Assembly (NCBI GenBank): GCA_035235625.1
Contig: CP141146.1
Location: 4,830,501 to 4,894,500, forward strand
Direction of reading: 5' to 3'
Origin: Saururus chinensis
Lineage: Eukaryota; Streptophyta; Magnoliopsida; Piperales; Saururaceae
Length of the DNA stretch: 64,000 nucleotides
Each line of letters opens with the position of its first letter. The first letter of the stretch is position 1. The position numbers and the translations under genes are program-made. Below, piece after piece: positions 35,701 to 47,950 of this stretch. Below the pieces are notes generated by a model that did no database searches, was not told the DNA's origin, and saw only the letters and a list, made by a program, of their open reading frames with translations.

Positions 35701-36978
35701 TTGTCGCCACCAGGAGCCTTCGCCCTTTGCCGGACCCAGCTCCCCTCGGTCATCTGGGACATGGCAAACCCGGCCAAAGCCGCTAGTAACCCCTCAGTTA
35801 TATAAGCAAGACAAGGCTTTCCAAACTGTTTGGCAATTGTGTAAATAGACTCAATTACCATGGGGTGAATTTGTGTTACGTGAAGGTTTTCTTTGCAAAA
35901 CACATTTACTTTATATTCCATCATGTTCATTGAGAATGAAATTGATTAAAGAACTTCATGGAGGAGGATTGTCAGGACATGTTGGTCGAGATAAGACTCT
36001 GGCTATGGTTAAATCTAAGTATTATTGGCCTCAGATTTCAAAAGATTTACAGAAGTGTGTACAACAGTGCTTCACATGCCAATAGTATAAAGAAGGAGCT
36101 TCAAATGTTGGCTTATATACACCTTTACCAATACCTACCAGACCATGGGAAGATTTGAGTATGGACTTTGCATTGACACAAAAGGGTTTTGAATCAATTT
36201 TTGTGGTAGTGGACAGGTTTTCTAAACAAGCATATTTTATACCCTGTAAAAAGAGTGTTAATGCTATACATGTGGCAGGATTATTTTTCAAAGAAGTGGT
36301 GACACTGCATGGGGTACAACTTACTATTACCTCAAACAGAGATAGCAGGTTTCTTAGTAATTTTTAGAAAACTTTATGGATCAGACTGGTAACAACACTA
36401 CAATTTAGTACTACCTGTCATCTACAAACTGACAGACAAACGAGGTGAAGCTTATTGAGGTGTCTTTCAGGGGAATCTCCTGACAATGGGATTCAATTAT
36501 TTATCAAGCTGAATTTACATATAATTCTACTGTGAATAGAACCTTGATTGGCTACATTTCAAATATTTTATGGATTTCTTCCACATCATTTTTTGGGTGT
36601 TGCAGTACGACCTAGGAAATAAGGAGAATCACATTCGGTAGTACAAACAAGTGAACAGTTTGCTGAACTGCATTCTTCTATCCGAGAGAAAATTTTGCAA
36701 TCTAATGCCAAGTATAAGAATCATGTTGACAACTAGCGTAAAGATGTCCAATTTGCTGAAGGGAACTTGTGATGGTTCATTTAAGTAAGGACAAAATGCC
36801 TACTGGACAATATGGTAAACTAAAGGCTAAGAAAGTTGGTCCATGTCAAGTGATAAAAAAAAAAGGTTCTAATGCTTATAGTGTAGCATTGCCTCTAGAT
36901 CTGCAAATTTATAATGTGTTTAATGTTCGTGATTTGTCCATTTTCCATGATGAAGAGGTGGTTGTTCTCTACTCTTGA
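32760..36978 (+). pseudogene. Broken pol: protease, RT, RNase H, integrase
   Basis: The protease active-site strand IVDGGST is at about 32814-32834, with a TAA straight after. The RT region (about 33570-34265) has [11 protein letters not shown] and [13 protein letters not shown]. The catalytic box reads YLDN at 33933-33944 where YLDD is expected. An RNase H stretch (VDCDASIQG, then TYYSKTL) follows to about 34555. The integrase resumes at about 35800 with an intact zinc-finger pattern (H, H, C-X2-C in HGGGLSGHVG, then QQCFTC) and the core [11 protein letters not shown]. The second-Asp region reads TSNRDSRF rather than the usual SDRD. The C-terminal VGPCQVIKKKGSNAYSV barrel is present and no chromodomain is evident. 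At least a dozen stops and frame shifts occur. Confidence 0.88.
34556..35795 (+). mobile_element. Truncated LTR inserted between RNase H and integrase
   Basis: Starts TGTAATGTCTCTGATTTTTC and matches the first 200 bp or so of the 4.5-kb LTR at 16827, including AAAGAGTCGGGTGTGGGG. A GC-rich block with long chance ORFs on both strands follows, as in that element. The 3' end of the LTR (GCGTTACA type) is missing, and gypsy sequence resumes at about 35800. The element's RNase H C-terminus and linker are also missing, so a deletion probably removed the junction. No TSD. Confidence 0.75.
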
Positions 36979-37018
36979 TTACCAACTCGAGGTCGAGCTT
37001 TTGATGGGCAGGATGGTA

Positions 37019-37532
37019 TGATGCAGGAACACATTTTAAATGACAGTCGATTAAAGAGAAAGAAACTGGATTAGACATTTGGTCGAGCAGATGTGAGCAA
37101 TTGAAAAAGAAAGAGTAGTTTTGGTAATCACTAATGGGACGAACGCATTCATGTTGGTACATCGGATAAAAACGTGGAGGTGGAAAGGCTAGTTAAGTAA
37201 ATTCGGTCTAAATAAACAAACCATTAAGTTTGTTAATCGTCTCCTTCCAATGGACGTTTGAATAGTGAACAGAAAACGACATTTGATATAAACGGCGTCA
37301 CTTTTAATCTAGATCCACGTCATACAAATCGGTGAAGATTAACGAGTTGGTTGTTGCTGTTTGTACATGAATTTGGTTGCTCCAAATGAGGTTTTTCTCG
37401 AGCTCTGTTTGAGCTGAAGTTGCAGAGCCAACTAGAGGTTGAATCTCAGCTTGTTCTTCTCTAATCTGAATTCTTCTTAGTGAAATCTCCATTTCTGTTC
37501 TGAAATTTTGTTCAATTTGAGCTGCTGCATCA
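37019..37532 (+). repeat. 3' LTR (514 bp)
   Basis: Same terminal heptamers as the 5' LTR and collinear with it, but it lacks the segment with the TATAAATA motif. It is preceded by a purine-rich GATGGGCAGGATGG stretch, a plausible polypurine tract. Confidence 0.92.
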
Positions 37533-37735
37533 GCTCTCCAATGGCGAGTACGATCCTTGTGCCAGACTTTCTCTCGGATGCATTAGGCATCAAGGAGTCC
37601 GTCCCTCCATTCTTGGACCCAAAGCTCACCGACACTGATATTCACACTGGTGTGTGCTTTGCGTCGGCAGGATAAGGCTACGATGAGCAGCCCTCAACAA
37701 GAATGGGTATTTCACCGATGTTGAAGCAATTGGAT
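37533..37735 (+). pseudogene. GDSL esterase/lipase gene fragment
   Basis: Starting at the 3' side of the gypsy TSD, the sequence encodes LSNG and, after a frame change, PDFLSDALGIKESVPPFLDP followed by LTDTDIHTGVCFASAG. A TAA stop (37673-37675) and GYDE come next. This is the block-II region of plant GDSL lipases, normally 'RFSNG...DF.a..LGi...vPP.LdP.L...dl.tGV.FASAGsGyDd'. The catalytic GDS block that should precede it is not recognised on the other side of the retrotransposon. It is a dead fragment, possibly carried by the CACTA-like element. Confidence 0.85.
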
Positions 37736-39061
37736 TTGCCGCCGCATCTTTCAACTCCCAGCCTGAACTCCTCCCATCTTCTTCCACAAGACTTCCTCCA
37801 ACGCATACCTGGACGTGCATGCCTACCTTTCTCATGGTCGTGTATGTACTCTGGACGCCCTTGTGCTTTCCTTTCTCTTGTTACTAACCCCCTAATATTG
37901 CATAAGTTGTTGTCCTCTATGTTTTTTTGCTTACAACTGAAGCGCATCTGTTTTCATGTCGTGGATGTGCCTAGAAGCCCCTACTTCTGTTCAGCCCAGG
38001 TGTTCTGTTCTTATGATCTGACTGCCCCCTTTCTTTTCTCCTTCCTTTGTGTTCGTTGCAAATGTTGTTTGATTGATGTTTTCATTTCTTTTGATTAGTC
38101 GTTCTTCAATGTTTTTGGTACATGCTTAGATAATTTGACTAGGCAGATTTTATGTGTTTGCATTCGACCATTTTGCCTCAAATATCAAATGTGTCTGTTA
38201 CGAGGCCTAGAAGTGATGATGTAGAAGTTACGAGTGGAAGGTTAGTTTTATTTTACAAAGACATGGAATAATTATTTTATGGCTTTGTAATGTCTACACA
38301 CTGAGTAAATAAAGCTCTTTGGTTGTCCAAAAATTACAAATTACAAGATTTTGAGAAAATGGCAAACAAATTGTTTACTCGAAGATACTCTAGTGTTGGA
38401 TGTCTTCCTACAAAGTATATCGAAGGAGTTTGTCTTGAAACTGCTTTTAACATTTCACATTTTGACTTTGATTAAAAAAATTTATTAAATGGATCTGCTC
38501 CATGCATTATTCTATCTTTTTCTAGAGGCATTTGATTTTTTAGCCTTTTAGCTTGCCTTTAAGTTTAGCAATTGAAAATAGTTGACAACATAAAGGTTTT
38601 TATTGAATAGGATGCATTGCTGATATTGATTTCAATGATACCATGGGTCCATAATAACAGGTGATGGCCAACATGGCTGAAATAACTTAAGTTTTTCCTT
38701 TGGAATGCCTGCTATTAAATTTTCTAGTTCATGTATGCTATTTGTTGTTTCTGTTTACCTATTTCAGCTCAATATAAATGAGGAAACAGTTGATGAGGGA
38801 CATCCTTAAACTGAAGAAGGAATTTTACCAGCGGATTGAACCACAAAAGAAGAGGCTGAATTGTGATTTAGCATTAGTATTGTTGTGCTTGTGTTATAGC
38901 CAATCATAAGGTTCAATTTATACATCTACAATTTTTAGTTTCTTAATAGTCGCTGATAGTATCTGCAATGCTATTTTTAGCGATGGAACATAAACTATCG
39001 CTAATATCTTAGCAACAGTCAGAGAGGCCCAACCGTCGCTGAAAGTTAAATTTTTTGTAGT
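37736..39061. other. Non-coding, possible exon debris
   Basis: AT-rich after 38100. An AG-bounded short stretch near 38768-38850 (NINEETVDEGHP) could be exon debris but is too short to name. The last 120 bp before 39062 are the CACTA-like subterminal region. Confidence 0.45.
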
Positions 39062-39148
39062 GATTTATCCGTGAGATTGATAGCGCATGTGCTAGGGCTC
39101 ATTAACATGAGTAATATTGATACTAACGTATGCTAGCATGTGCACTAT

Positions 39149-40217
39149 TGTCATAGGCTCAAAGTTGTGCCTAACATTCGCATACGTGATGGCCTAGCTG
39201 CGCCGTGTAGCCAACAACCTATCTGCCCTCTCTCCCAAGTGCACTCCCAGTAGCTCCTCTAAGTCACCAATGGAGTTTTTGCTGCCTAACAGTCCTCTGG
39301 AACTGTGGCCAAAGCTCCTAATCCAACCCTTGCATATTTCTAAGTTTCGGATGCTTGAATAACATTAAACAAGGCTCTGACCTCATTCTCAGCCTAAGGA
39401 TCCACTTTGCTCTAATAGATTACACATTTGGCTCGCCCCCTTAGCCAAATTCGCCCCTTAGTTGAATCCACCAAGGCTGGCTGGATCAACTCATGCCCTC
39501 AGCCCTCTCTATGTTGAATACAATGAGTCTCTCCCTCTCTCAAGTAGCCATGACGCCCCCTTTATATAGAGGATTAGTCGGGAAGCCTAGTACTATTAGG
39601 ACTCGCCCAACTTTAGTTACAAATTTAGAATTCTAATCCTGCCCCCATTACAACTAGGAAACCAGCACATATACATGCTCAAAATAATCCTAAAGGAGTC
39701 CTAACCCAACTAGATGTGTAGCTGAGCCCTCCTTCAAGTGTCTCGCCTCTCCTAGCACTTCTCAGACTCCTACTCTAGCTAGAAGTCCTCAGCTCGCATG
39801 CCATCTCGTCTAAGCAAAGGTCTGGTTATGTCCTCTTCTTGCATGGAGTCCTTGTCCTACTAAGATTCGGTCGTCTTGAACAATCTGACTTGAGCACAAC
39901 TCCTTGTCCAAACTTCCTACTTGCATTAGGCCTCTAAGGCGACTCCTAGTCGCGCTAGGAAACATGAGAACGAATCAACAACTACCACCAGCATGTCTCC
40001 TATTTCAAGTAGGTATTGTCCGTGAGAGTCCCGACCTTCTTAGGAACCGCCCTAGGTGATGGCGCACAGCCCGCCATCAAATCCTACTCTGAGTAGGACT
40101 TGGATACGAGTCTCCCAATGCACCAACATCATCGTTTCTCAGCTTTTCCTTGGTTGTCCGCTCGCCAAGCTGAGACTTCTCCGCCACTTAGCCTATTCTG
40201 AAGCTAGGGATCTAACA
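39149..40217. mobile_element. 1.07-kb solo LTR related to the one at 24257
   Basis: Starts TGTCATAGGCTCAAAG and ends GGGATCTAACA. The flanks are ACTAT (39144-39148) and ACTGT (40218-40222), one mismatch. The opening region (TTGTGCCTAAC, GTGATGGCCTAGCTGCGCCG) aligns with the 24257 copy (TTTGCCTAAC, GTGATAGCCTGGCTACGCC). It sits inside a MITE-like sequence of the GACAATGAGCC family, which continues to CTTACGCTAGGCTCAAG at about 40257-40273. Confidence 0.8.
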
Positions 40218-40273
40218 ACTGTTAATCTTAAAAATGAATTGTTCTCGTGCGTTCCTTACGCTAGGCTCAAGGG

Positions 40274-42336
40274 GAGCAGGGAATAGGAAAAACTCTTTCA
40301 TATAGTAGTTATTCATTGGCTATATCTAACCACGTAGAGTGAGTAACAATATGGGGTGAGAGACTTTTCATCAAATTTTATTTAGGGTCCTCTTCTATGG
40401 TTATTGGCATAGCACAATTACCAATAATGCTTTGATAAGGCATAATAAAGGACTTGGTGTCCATATTTACATTACCCCTTATTTAATTAGGGTCCACGTG
40501 GACTTGGACTTATGGCCATATTCGTATCAATGGTTTATTATTTGCGTAAATAATCTTACTAAGCTCCACAACTAAGTGTGTGACTATGGTATATAGGAGT
40601 CTTAGCACAATCACTATGTATCATGTTAAGCTTCTATGTACATAGCGACTCTAGTCATTGTGCTCGGTGAGTTGGCTTGGAAGTCTGTTTGTAAGTTTAA
40701 GTTAATCGATCAGTCAGCCTAATTGGTTTGTCAATCAAATGGATGTGGTCGGGCAATCGGTCAAGCAAATAGTCGGACTATTGGATAGTTGAACTTGGAC
40801 AGATTGTCAACAGTTGGACATGACCAACTATCAAGTGTGTTTGAATGTTTGTCCAATTGTTCGATCATCAGCCCTACCGGTAGGCTAGATGCATCCTAGG
40901 TACGCTAATCTAACCCAAGACAATAATCATGCCAATTTAAGTGGTCAATCCATCATCGCTTACAATATTCTATTTGTCTTAAAATAATAGCTATATTTGA
41001 TAAAAAAATTATTCTATGTTAATAACTTTATTTGGATCAATTTATGTAATTAGGCACTTAAAAAAGAGTATTATAAGCTTATTTTTCCTTCTCTTAAATA
41101 TAGGTTTTACCATTCAATAAAAATTATTATTTTTTCTAAGGAAAATAGTATTTATTCACCCATTTTTTTATATTATAACTTTTATACTAACTTTGATTAG
41201 ATAGGGACAATGGGTCCTATTTAACAACATGAGATTCTATATATAGTGTAAGGCTTATAGTATATAAAAAAAATAGGTATAAAAATATTACTATTCTTTT
41301 TTAAATGTAGCTATTAATATAAAGCTAAGGGAGTATCAAGTTTCCATCAACAATTTCATATCTTTTTGCCTATTATCTGAATCATTATTTGCGTGCACAA
41401 ACTAGAAACTAGAAATGAATTGGAAATCAAACGAGTTGAGTGGAAGAGAGCTAGGCTTGCACTACCAAGCTCAAACCGGCGAGCCACACATCTAAAGATC
41501 TTTTTGTTTTTCTAAAATGGAGAAGCAGCTTCTTCCACTCCGTCTGAGGCTTGCAAATCTAGCTCTAAAGAGGTGAAGTTAGTAGTAACGAAATGGTACA
41601 ACTGAGACGATGAAATAAGACATAATCCATGTTTTTCCAATGTAGAAAATCCATATTTTCTTGTCATGGCCATTTTCTAATTTTTCATCCCCTAAACTAA
41701 GGGGCTGTTTAGATGTTGGATTTTTTTTAAAATAGAAATAGAATTTTAATAGAATTTTTTAGAATTAATTTTAAAAATTTATTGCCGAACGTGAATTCGG
41801 ATATCGTGTCAAACCTAATTTTAAAACTTTAAATTAATATAACTCTCTCTTTCAAACTCGGATATGCATGTTCTTGGTACAATTACGTTCCTAAATTCGA
41901 GCTCTATGAAACAAGATCCCACAAGGGTAAGTAATCAACTTTTAAAGTGGTCTCTACCTATATGTCATACTTCTCGAAGCTTAAATCGACATGAGAGGTA
42001 ACTATTGAAAAAATAATAGAATCTATAATTTTTGAATCGAGGCTTAGGAGTTAGAATCAACAGAATCACCTCATGAGGTGATTCTTTGGTGATTCTGGCT
42101 CGAAACGGCTTGAAATCAACTTTCGGGGGAATTTTTTAATTTCATCTACATTCTACACACAAACATAATTCCGGTAATTCGAACTGGAATTAGGGCAGAA
42201 TCTATGAAATCTTAAATTAATTTAATACACAAATTAATGAGTCAAGTAGAAAAAAGCTAAAGTACTTACATAGGAAAGTGAGCTCAAAATGGCCAGTCAC
42301 ACATGTAGAGGGAAACTTTTTTAATATTCTACTCTT
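40274..42336. other. Non-coding intergenic region
   Basis: No gene. AT-rich, with one Stowaway-like MITE (40978-41333). Confidence 0.6.
40978..41333. mobile_element. Stowaway-like MITE, about 356 bp
   Basis: Ends of the type TTCTATTTGTCTTAAAATAA and ATAAAGCTAAGGGAG are imperfect inverted repeats sharing AATAGCTA(T/C)ATTT. They are flanked by TA on both sides (40976-40977 and 41334-41335). Confidence 0.6.
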
Positions 42337-42480
42337 GACAATGAGCCCGGCCAGCATAAGGAACACATGGGGGTCCATCATTCATGAGATCAACGACACA
42401 CATACTATTGCTAATGTGTGCCAATGTGTGTGATGTCAATTTGAAATATTAAAGGCTTACATGTTTTTCTCATTAGTGGA
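42337..42480. mobile_element. GACAATGAGCC-family MITE, partial
   Basis: Left end GACAATGAGCC followed by family sequence (CATAAGGAACACA, GAGATCAACGACACACATACT). It ends in AATATTAAAGGC without a clear right terminus. Confidence 0.5.
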
Positions 42481-42970
42481 GGAGAGCATGAAATATACTA
42501 TTCCCATGTAGAGATGCAATTTTTCCCACCCCTATTGAGGCTTGCGAATAGCTCTAAAAACGTTAATTAGGCAATGAGTTGGATTAGGATCGATTGTGAG
42601 GACACTCACAACCCATGGGAAGTGAGTACCCAATCACCTGCTACCGCAGTGAAAACACATGAAATGACGGACTCAAATTTTATCTATTTTTGATATATTT
42701 TCCTTGCTTGTGGTAGTTGGTTGGACACTCACTTCTTATTGGTTATAAGTGTCCCCATAGCCGATCCAAACTGAATCTATAGAGGCTGATACTTAAATAA
42801 CTAGTTACCTAAAAAAATTATAATTAGAGATTACTCACTATATTAGACAGTTGAAGTTCATGAGAAGTATTATTAAACCCGGTGTCATTAACCTTCAATA
42901 GAAGTGCTTTTTGTTTCTATTTTTAATTTTAATAACAAGTAGATAAAAGTATTTTAAATGCTCTACTTTA

Positions 42971-43143
42971 ATAATGAACCTAGCGTAAAGAATTTATAGG
43001 AGCCCTTTATCTATGAAATTGATAACACACATGCTAACACACATTAGTATTGGTGGCATTGGTGCTAATATATATTAATATATACACTGTTAATTTTAAA
43101 TATCAAGGGCTCATATACACTCTTGGTATTGGGCTTATTGTTA
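42971..43143. mobile_element. GACAATGAGCC-family MITE
   Basis: The left end ATAATGAACCTAGCGTAA and right end TTGGGCTTATTGTTA form diverged inverted termini about 173 bp apart. The interior shares the 'GGAGCCCTTTAT..ATGAAATTGATAACACACATG' arrangement with the other copies. Confidence 0.6.
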
Positions 43144-46100
43144 GTCTGGCATGTGAGACAAGAAATTAAATTTTAATTTTGATTTTTACCTCAATATCAA
43201 GATAACATGTTTGTGGGCCGTTGGCAAGAAATTCAGTATGGACTTTCGAATCAGCTATTGTCAAAGACTTTTTTATGGCCCATCTCATGTTATAACTTAT
43301 AAATCTCCTCCATTTGCCGGGCCTGGGAATCTGGACTCTGGAGCTGTCACTGGGCATTTTCTTCCTCAGCCTCACCTTTCTACGACTATCACAGCCCAAT
43401 TAAACAATCAGAACTGGGCATGGCCCATGTTCATATCAACCTTTGCTCCTCTCAGCCCAACAGGCAAAAAAATTAACTAATCTTTCTTAGTATCATAATT
43501 CATAGACCCCACAACCTGGTGCAAAGCAGAAAAAAATACCAAGACTTAATAATCAGATGTCCCTGGTCTGATATGGAAAATCCCAACAGTTCAAAGAGTG
43601 CTTATGTCCACCAATAGGAGACACATACATGAAGTCTTCCCTCCCATCTCCATATTATAATTCTGCAATCAAATCAAAACAAACTAAAGAAGAACGATGA
43701 GTCTTTGACTGAAGCTCCCCAAGATCAAAACAATTAAACACCAGCTTTCCCAATCAATCACGCGGTAGCTGTCAAGATCCACACCCATACTGGAGAGTAG
43801 GAGCTCCCCATTTCCCCTTCTTTTGTGTAAGGAATCTAGCCAAATTGGGTGAGTAAGAGGTTTGCCCCCCTACATCACGTCTATTCTTATGGTTTGTTTC
43901 TATCCCATCAACAGCTCTTGTAAAGGTGGCATCCTTTTTCTACACCACCACAAGTGGGAGAAGAGATCTCAAACTTTAGCTTTGTGAAGGAGAAATCGAT
44001 CTTGTGAGTGCCATCACATGAACGCCATTTCCATCGTCAACACAACTCAATGGACCAGGCCCTAGTACTAACCATTTGCATAGGCACATAGCTCTCCCTC
44101 CTTCCCTCCCTCTAGGCTGGCTCTTGGGTCATATGTGTTCCAGCAATGGAAGCAATAATATAAAGCACGCACCACCCTCCTGTGCCCAGAAACATGTGTG
44201 AAGCTTCTTCATCTGGCTCACCCCACTTGCTTGCCTGGGCAAATTTCAACTACAAAGCCTAATTAAGTGTTTGTGTACGGAAGTAAGCAAAGCAGTTGAA
44301 ATGATTAAAGATGACTCCATGAGCGCGTTTCCACATCATTAGTGGCTTTCCCAAGGTAAATGTTGTGTAACCAGCCTCATATATGCAAGGAAGACCACCC
44401 ATAATAATGGCATGCGCTGCTGGCTCCTTGTACCACACACAACTTGGCCTGCTCATCTTGACTTCCTCCTTCCACTGAGAACGCTCATTGATACTACAAT
44501 ACAAATTTGGTCCAGTAATCTTGACTTTTCCCTTGCATGCCGTGAGCACCATTTCTTCTTCTTCTTTCTTTATCTCTGCAATTTGCACAATATTGTTTTA
44601 TCAGTTCAATATCTTTGTGATGTAACATATATACGAGAAGATCGATGACCTTACTTACGAGGGATGCAGCCCATGATCATTTGATGGTGCCACATATCTC
44701 CAAAAGAAAAATGAAAGACTAAGGATATCAATATATACTTCGTACTTCTTTGTTCCTAGTCCTAAGTACCCATGCTAGGACCATAAAGTCCACGTGAGTT
44801 GCGTACCAAAACTAGACCTCTTTTCACTAACCGAAAGGTCTTTTCTGACCAAAACTAGACCTTTTTATTGGGCATAAAAATTAGACCTCTTTTCAGTGAC
44901 CAATCATTATTTTGAGGATTAATACCTAAAATTTAGGGTAATGTGCTACCTTATACAACTTTTATACCACATGAATCTTCTTTTACTAATAGCCTCCACT
45001 AACTAATTAGACTACAAGGTCCAAAACCATCCCTCCACACACTCAAAGGTAATACGGACAATACAACTTTCAAAACTATGTGTGTTATGTATCCACATTC
45101 TTATTTAGTTCCCTTTAGTATGAGCTCGGGATTATGTGCAATCGTTTGTAAGTTAAGTCTGTAAGTTAAGTCATCATGGGTCATAGGATTTTAATATGAT
45201 GACACAAAGGGGTAAACAACCCTTTAATAATGCACACCATGGGATCTTGATTTGACAGTTTGCAATGCTCCAACCCCCTAAGTAACATGGCACTGTCGGA
45301 TTGAATCTGATGGCTGACAATGCTCTTATTCATGTAATCACGTGTGAACTTGAGCTTATGTCAACTTTTTCCTTCATATTTGCCTCTATAATACATTGTG
45401 TAAATAAAAAATAAGAACACATTAATATGCGTCCAATAATCCCCTCAAGACCCCATTTTACTCATAAATTTATGAGGGGTTTATGAGGGTTATTAAGGTA
45501 CTGAAAGGATTGTTGGGGGTACATATAGACACATTCAAAAAACATCGGCAACTAAGTCTATTGGCAGAAAATTTCCGGGCCATCATTCCACTTTAATAAG
45601 AGTATACATGTAGAGATAAATACAAACTTAGGTTTATATTCAAGTAGCTCCACGAATGGAGACATAATTCGCTAGTGAACCTTAGTCTATGACCATGTTA
45701 AGGACAATATGCCATCCATATAATATGTTAGATCTAACATGGTACATAGATAATGTGTTGTCCTCTATATATCACATGCATGTTCATAGTCTTATGTAGC
45801 ATGGTCATAGGGGTTCGGTTATGGAGCCAGGTCAAGCTAGACTCGTCCTAAATGCACCGTTAATATAGGGTAATCAACTATTAAACTTCACCAATATTCC
45901 ATAAGTGGTACTTGGGTTTTAAAGAGGGGCAAGAGAATTGAATGAGAATAAAGGAGTACATTTTGTCCGAATTCTACTCCATCTAAATGATCCCAAATTT
46001 TTTGAGACCCATATTCAGGTGCCTCCCCATGGAAATGTCCTAGTTCGGGTAACCATTGGACATTGGTACGAACCTGGCAAGTAGGAAAATTGCTCTGCGA

Positions 46101-47830
46101 ATGACCAGAAGCATCTCATCAACCAAAGTAAAAAGCTCATCTTCTCCAGGAGCCAGATAAGTTTACTGAAGAATCCATCCTACAGTTGACTCTGCCTAGT
46201 TGCAGAAAAGATTCTTTTCTCCATCTCTCTGTCACGGGGACGTCTCCTGTGACATCCGTGTGGGCTCATTCCCAGTCACCCACCATCTCCCACTGTACTA
46301 GTTACATGCGTCAGAAACCTTCAAAAGAGATCCACAACCCCATTTGGCTTTCTAGACAAATTCTTATCTTATCATCTACCACCACCTAGGAAGCCCATCT
46401 CTTCCCATGGCCTCCCAGTACTTCATCTCTCTCCATGGATGGCTTATCGTAGTACTAACTGCGGCGGTATATTTCATTATTCCCCTCCTGATAGATTCCT
46501 GGGTTCGTCTAGGTCTAGTCTAGCAGCCCCAGTGCTTGGAAAACGAAATTAAGGTCATGAACCAGGCCCATCCATGATTGGCAAGACCCGGAAATCTAAG
46601 ATTCTAGACACCCTGGAGTGGACTCAGAACCAAAGTCTACAAACAAACGTCGTCACTGGGGCATCATCATTAAAAACTTCCAAAATTCCAACTTGTCTTT
46701 CCTCGCAGTATGAACACATGATGCATGCTTTTTTGCCCGTAATGAAGCGGATTCTTTATCTGTATTATTGATGGATTTTTCAAAGGTGTGGCAGTGGAGT
46801 ATGGGAGAGGAGACATTGCCAGTCGGCCAGCTCTGTGGCCCATGGTGCATGGCCTGCCTGCCTGCCTATGTACGTAATATCTGAGAGAGAAGGCTTGACT
46901 GATGCCTCAAAGCTGGTCTGTGGTCCGAAGAATTTGTTCGTAGAGACTTGGTTAATTATTGATTATTGGGTCTTTCTTTAACTTTTCTTGTATTGATCGA
47001 TTAGCTTCAGGCAATTGGCAAATCTCGTGGGCATGCAGTACAGCCTGCCAGCTAGTAGCACTAGTAGAAGACGGTATATAATATGGTAAACCCGGACCCA
47101 GTTAACACTCGAGCACAGAGCTGTGGACGAAAGAGAATTCAAACCTCTCCCTGTCACCACATAGCTTGAGAAAGCGACTCAACAGCGAAGATTCAACGGT
47201 TTTTCAGGCCCCCATCAGAGGAAGAGGAGAGAGAGAGAGACCGAGAGAGGGAGTATGAGGGGGTGAACAGGGAAGAGAAGCATTAGCTTCAACTTCTGCT
47301 GCTGCTTTTGCTTCTTCTCCTTCTTCTGCAACTGCTCTAGCTGGCTGGCTGGCTTGGCTGCTATCTGCACTGCTGGGCCGCATCATCAGGGGCAGGAATT
47401 ATTTGGGGTTTCACGCCTCCCCACCACACAGGCTTTGGCTATCTATCCTCTTCCGGTAAACTGACTGGCCCTTTCTCGGCTGCAGAGAAGGTGGAATAAA
47501 TGGGTGAAGCAGAAGAATGGAAAGGAAGCTGGGGAGAAGGTTTCAGAGGGTTCGTTAAATTTTGCTAACAAATGCTAAAACAGTAACCGGAAAAGGAAGT
47601 GCACTGTGCGGCCTGCCTTTGTTCCTGTTGTCATTTAGGAAGGAAGGCTCTTCCCGATAAGGATAAAAGGAGATTTTTGACAGTAAAAGTGAGAGAGAAG
47701 AAAAGCCAATTAGGGGAGAATTATGGATGAGATAGCCGCCAACTGGACGGCGTTCATTCTTTTGATTTCTAGGGTTGGCCAGTGGTCCTAGACCTACCTC
47801 AAAACATTTTCCATGACAATATGGGACCAA
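43144..47830. other. Non-coding region with low repeat content
   Basis: No confident gene. A 109-codon minus-strand ORF (44588-44259) and a short one at 47386-47204 start with ATG, but they have no recognisable domains and lie in sequence of ordinary composition. Minus-strand CT-rich sequence near 47200-47290 looks leader-like. Non-coding transcripts cannot be excluded. Confidence 0.5.
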
Positions 47831-47950
47831 AATATTTATGTTCTTATTCAAAATTATGTAATTATAAAATAAAGACCATCTTATAAAATAATTATTTATG
47901 TTCTTATCCAAAATTCTGTAATTATAAAATAAATATCATATTATAAAATG
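47831..47950. repeat. Tandem duplication, 60-bp unit
   Basis: Two adjacent 60-bp copies differ at only a few positions. Both contain TTTATGTTCTTAT.CAAAAT and GTAATTATAAAATAAA. Confidence 0.9.

Larger units (their letters stand above)
30909..37532 (+). mobile_element. Ty3/gypsy LTR retrotransposon with both LTRs, defunct
   Basis: LTRs run TGATGCA...TGCATCA at 30909-31456 and 37019-37532. The flanks are CCTCT (30904-30908) and GCTCT (37533-37537), a TSD with one mismatch. The primer-binding site follows the 5' LTR. Gene order is gag, protease, reverse transcriptase, RNase H, integrase, which places it in Ty3/gypsy. Many stops, a lost RNase H-integrase junction and an internal LTR piece (34556 to about 35795) make it inactive. 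It sits at the edge of a GDSL-lipase coding fragment. Confidence 0.93.
30369..39062. mobile_element. Possible CACTA-type element carrying gene fragments
   Basis: The right end (39047-39062) reads AAATTTTTTGTAGTG, the reverse complement of CACTACAAAAAATTT, a typical CACTA terminus, preceded by AACCGTCGCTGAAAG. The left end (30369 onward) reads TACTATAAAAGAAATAGC, then AACCGTCGCTAGT, which could be the same terminus after C-to-T decay. Short GTCG(C/T)T-type motifs recur in both subterminal regions. Between the ends lie a GDSL-lipase fragment and a nested gypsy element. No 3-bp TSD matches (AAA versus ATT), and no CACTA transposase is seen, so the call is tentative. Confidence 0.35.

Noticed and set aside
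44182-44235. Possible microRNA-like hairpin with GCCCAG/CTGGGC ends
   Set aside because: Pairing beyond six bases is poor, and no known plant miRNA sequence is present. The common conserved miRNAs were looked for by eye elsewhere in the window and not found.
44259-44588. 109-codon minus-strand ORF starting with ATG
   Set aside because: No recognisable domain, no splice partners and no codon bias that I can see. Kept only as part of a non-coding stretch.
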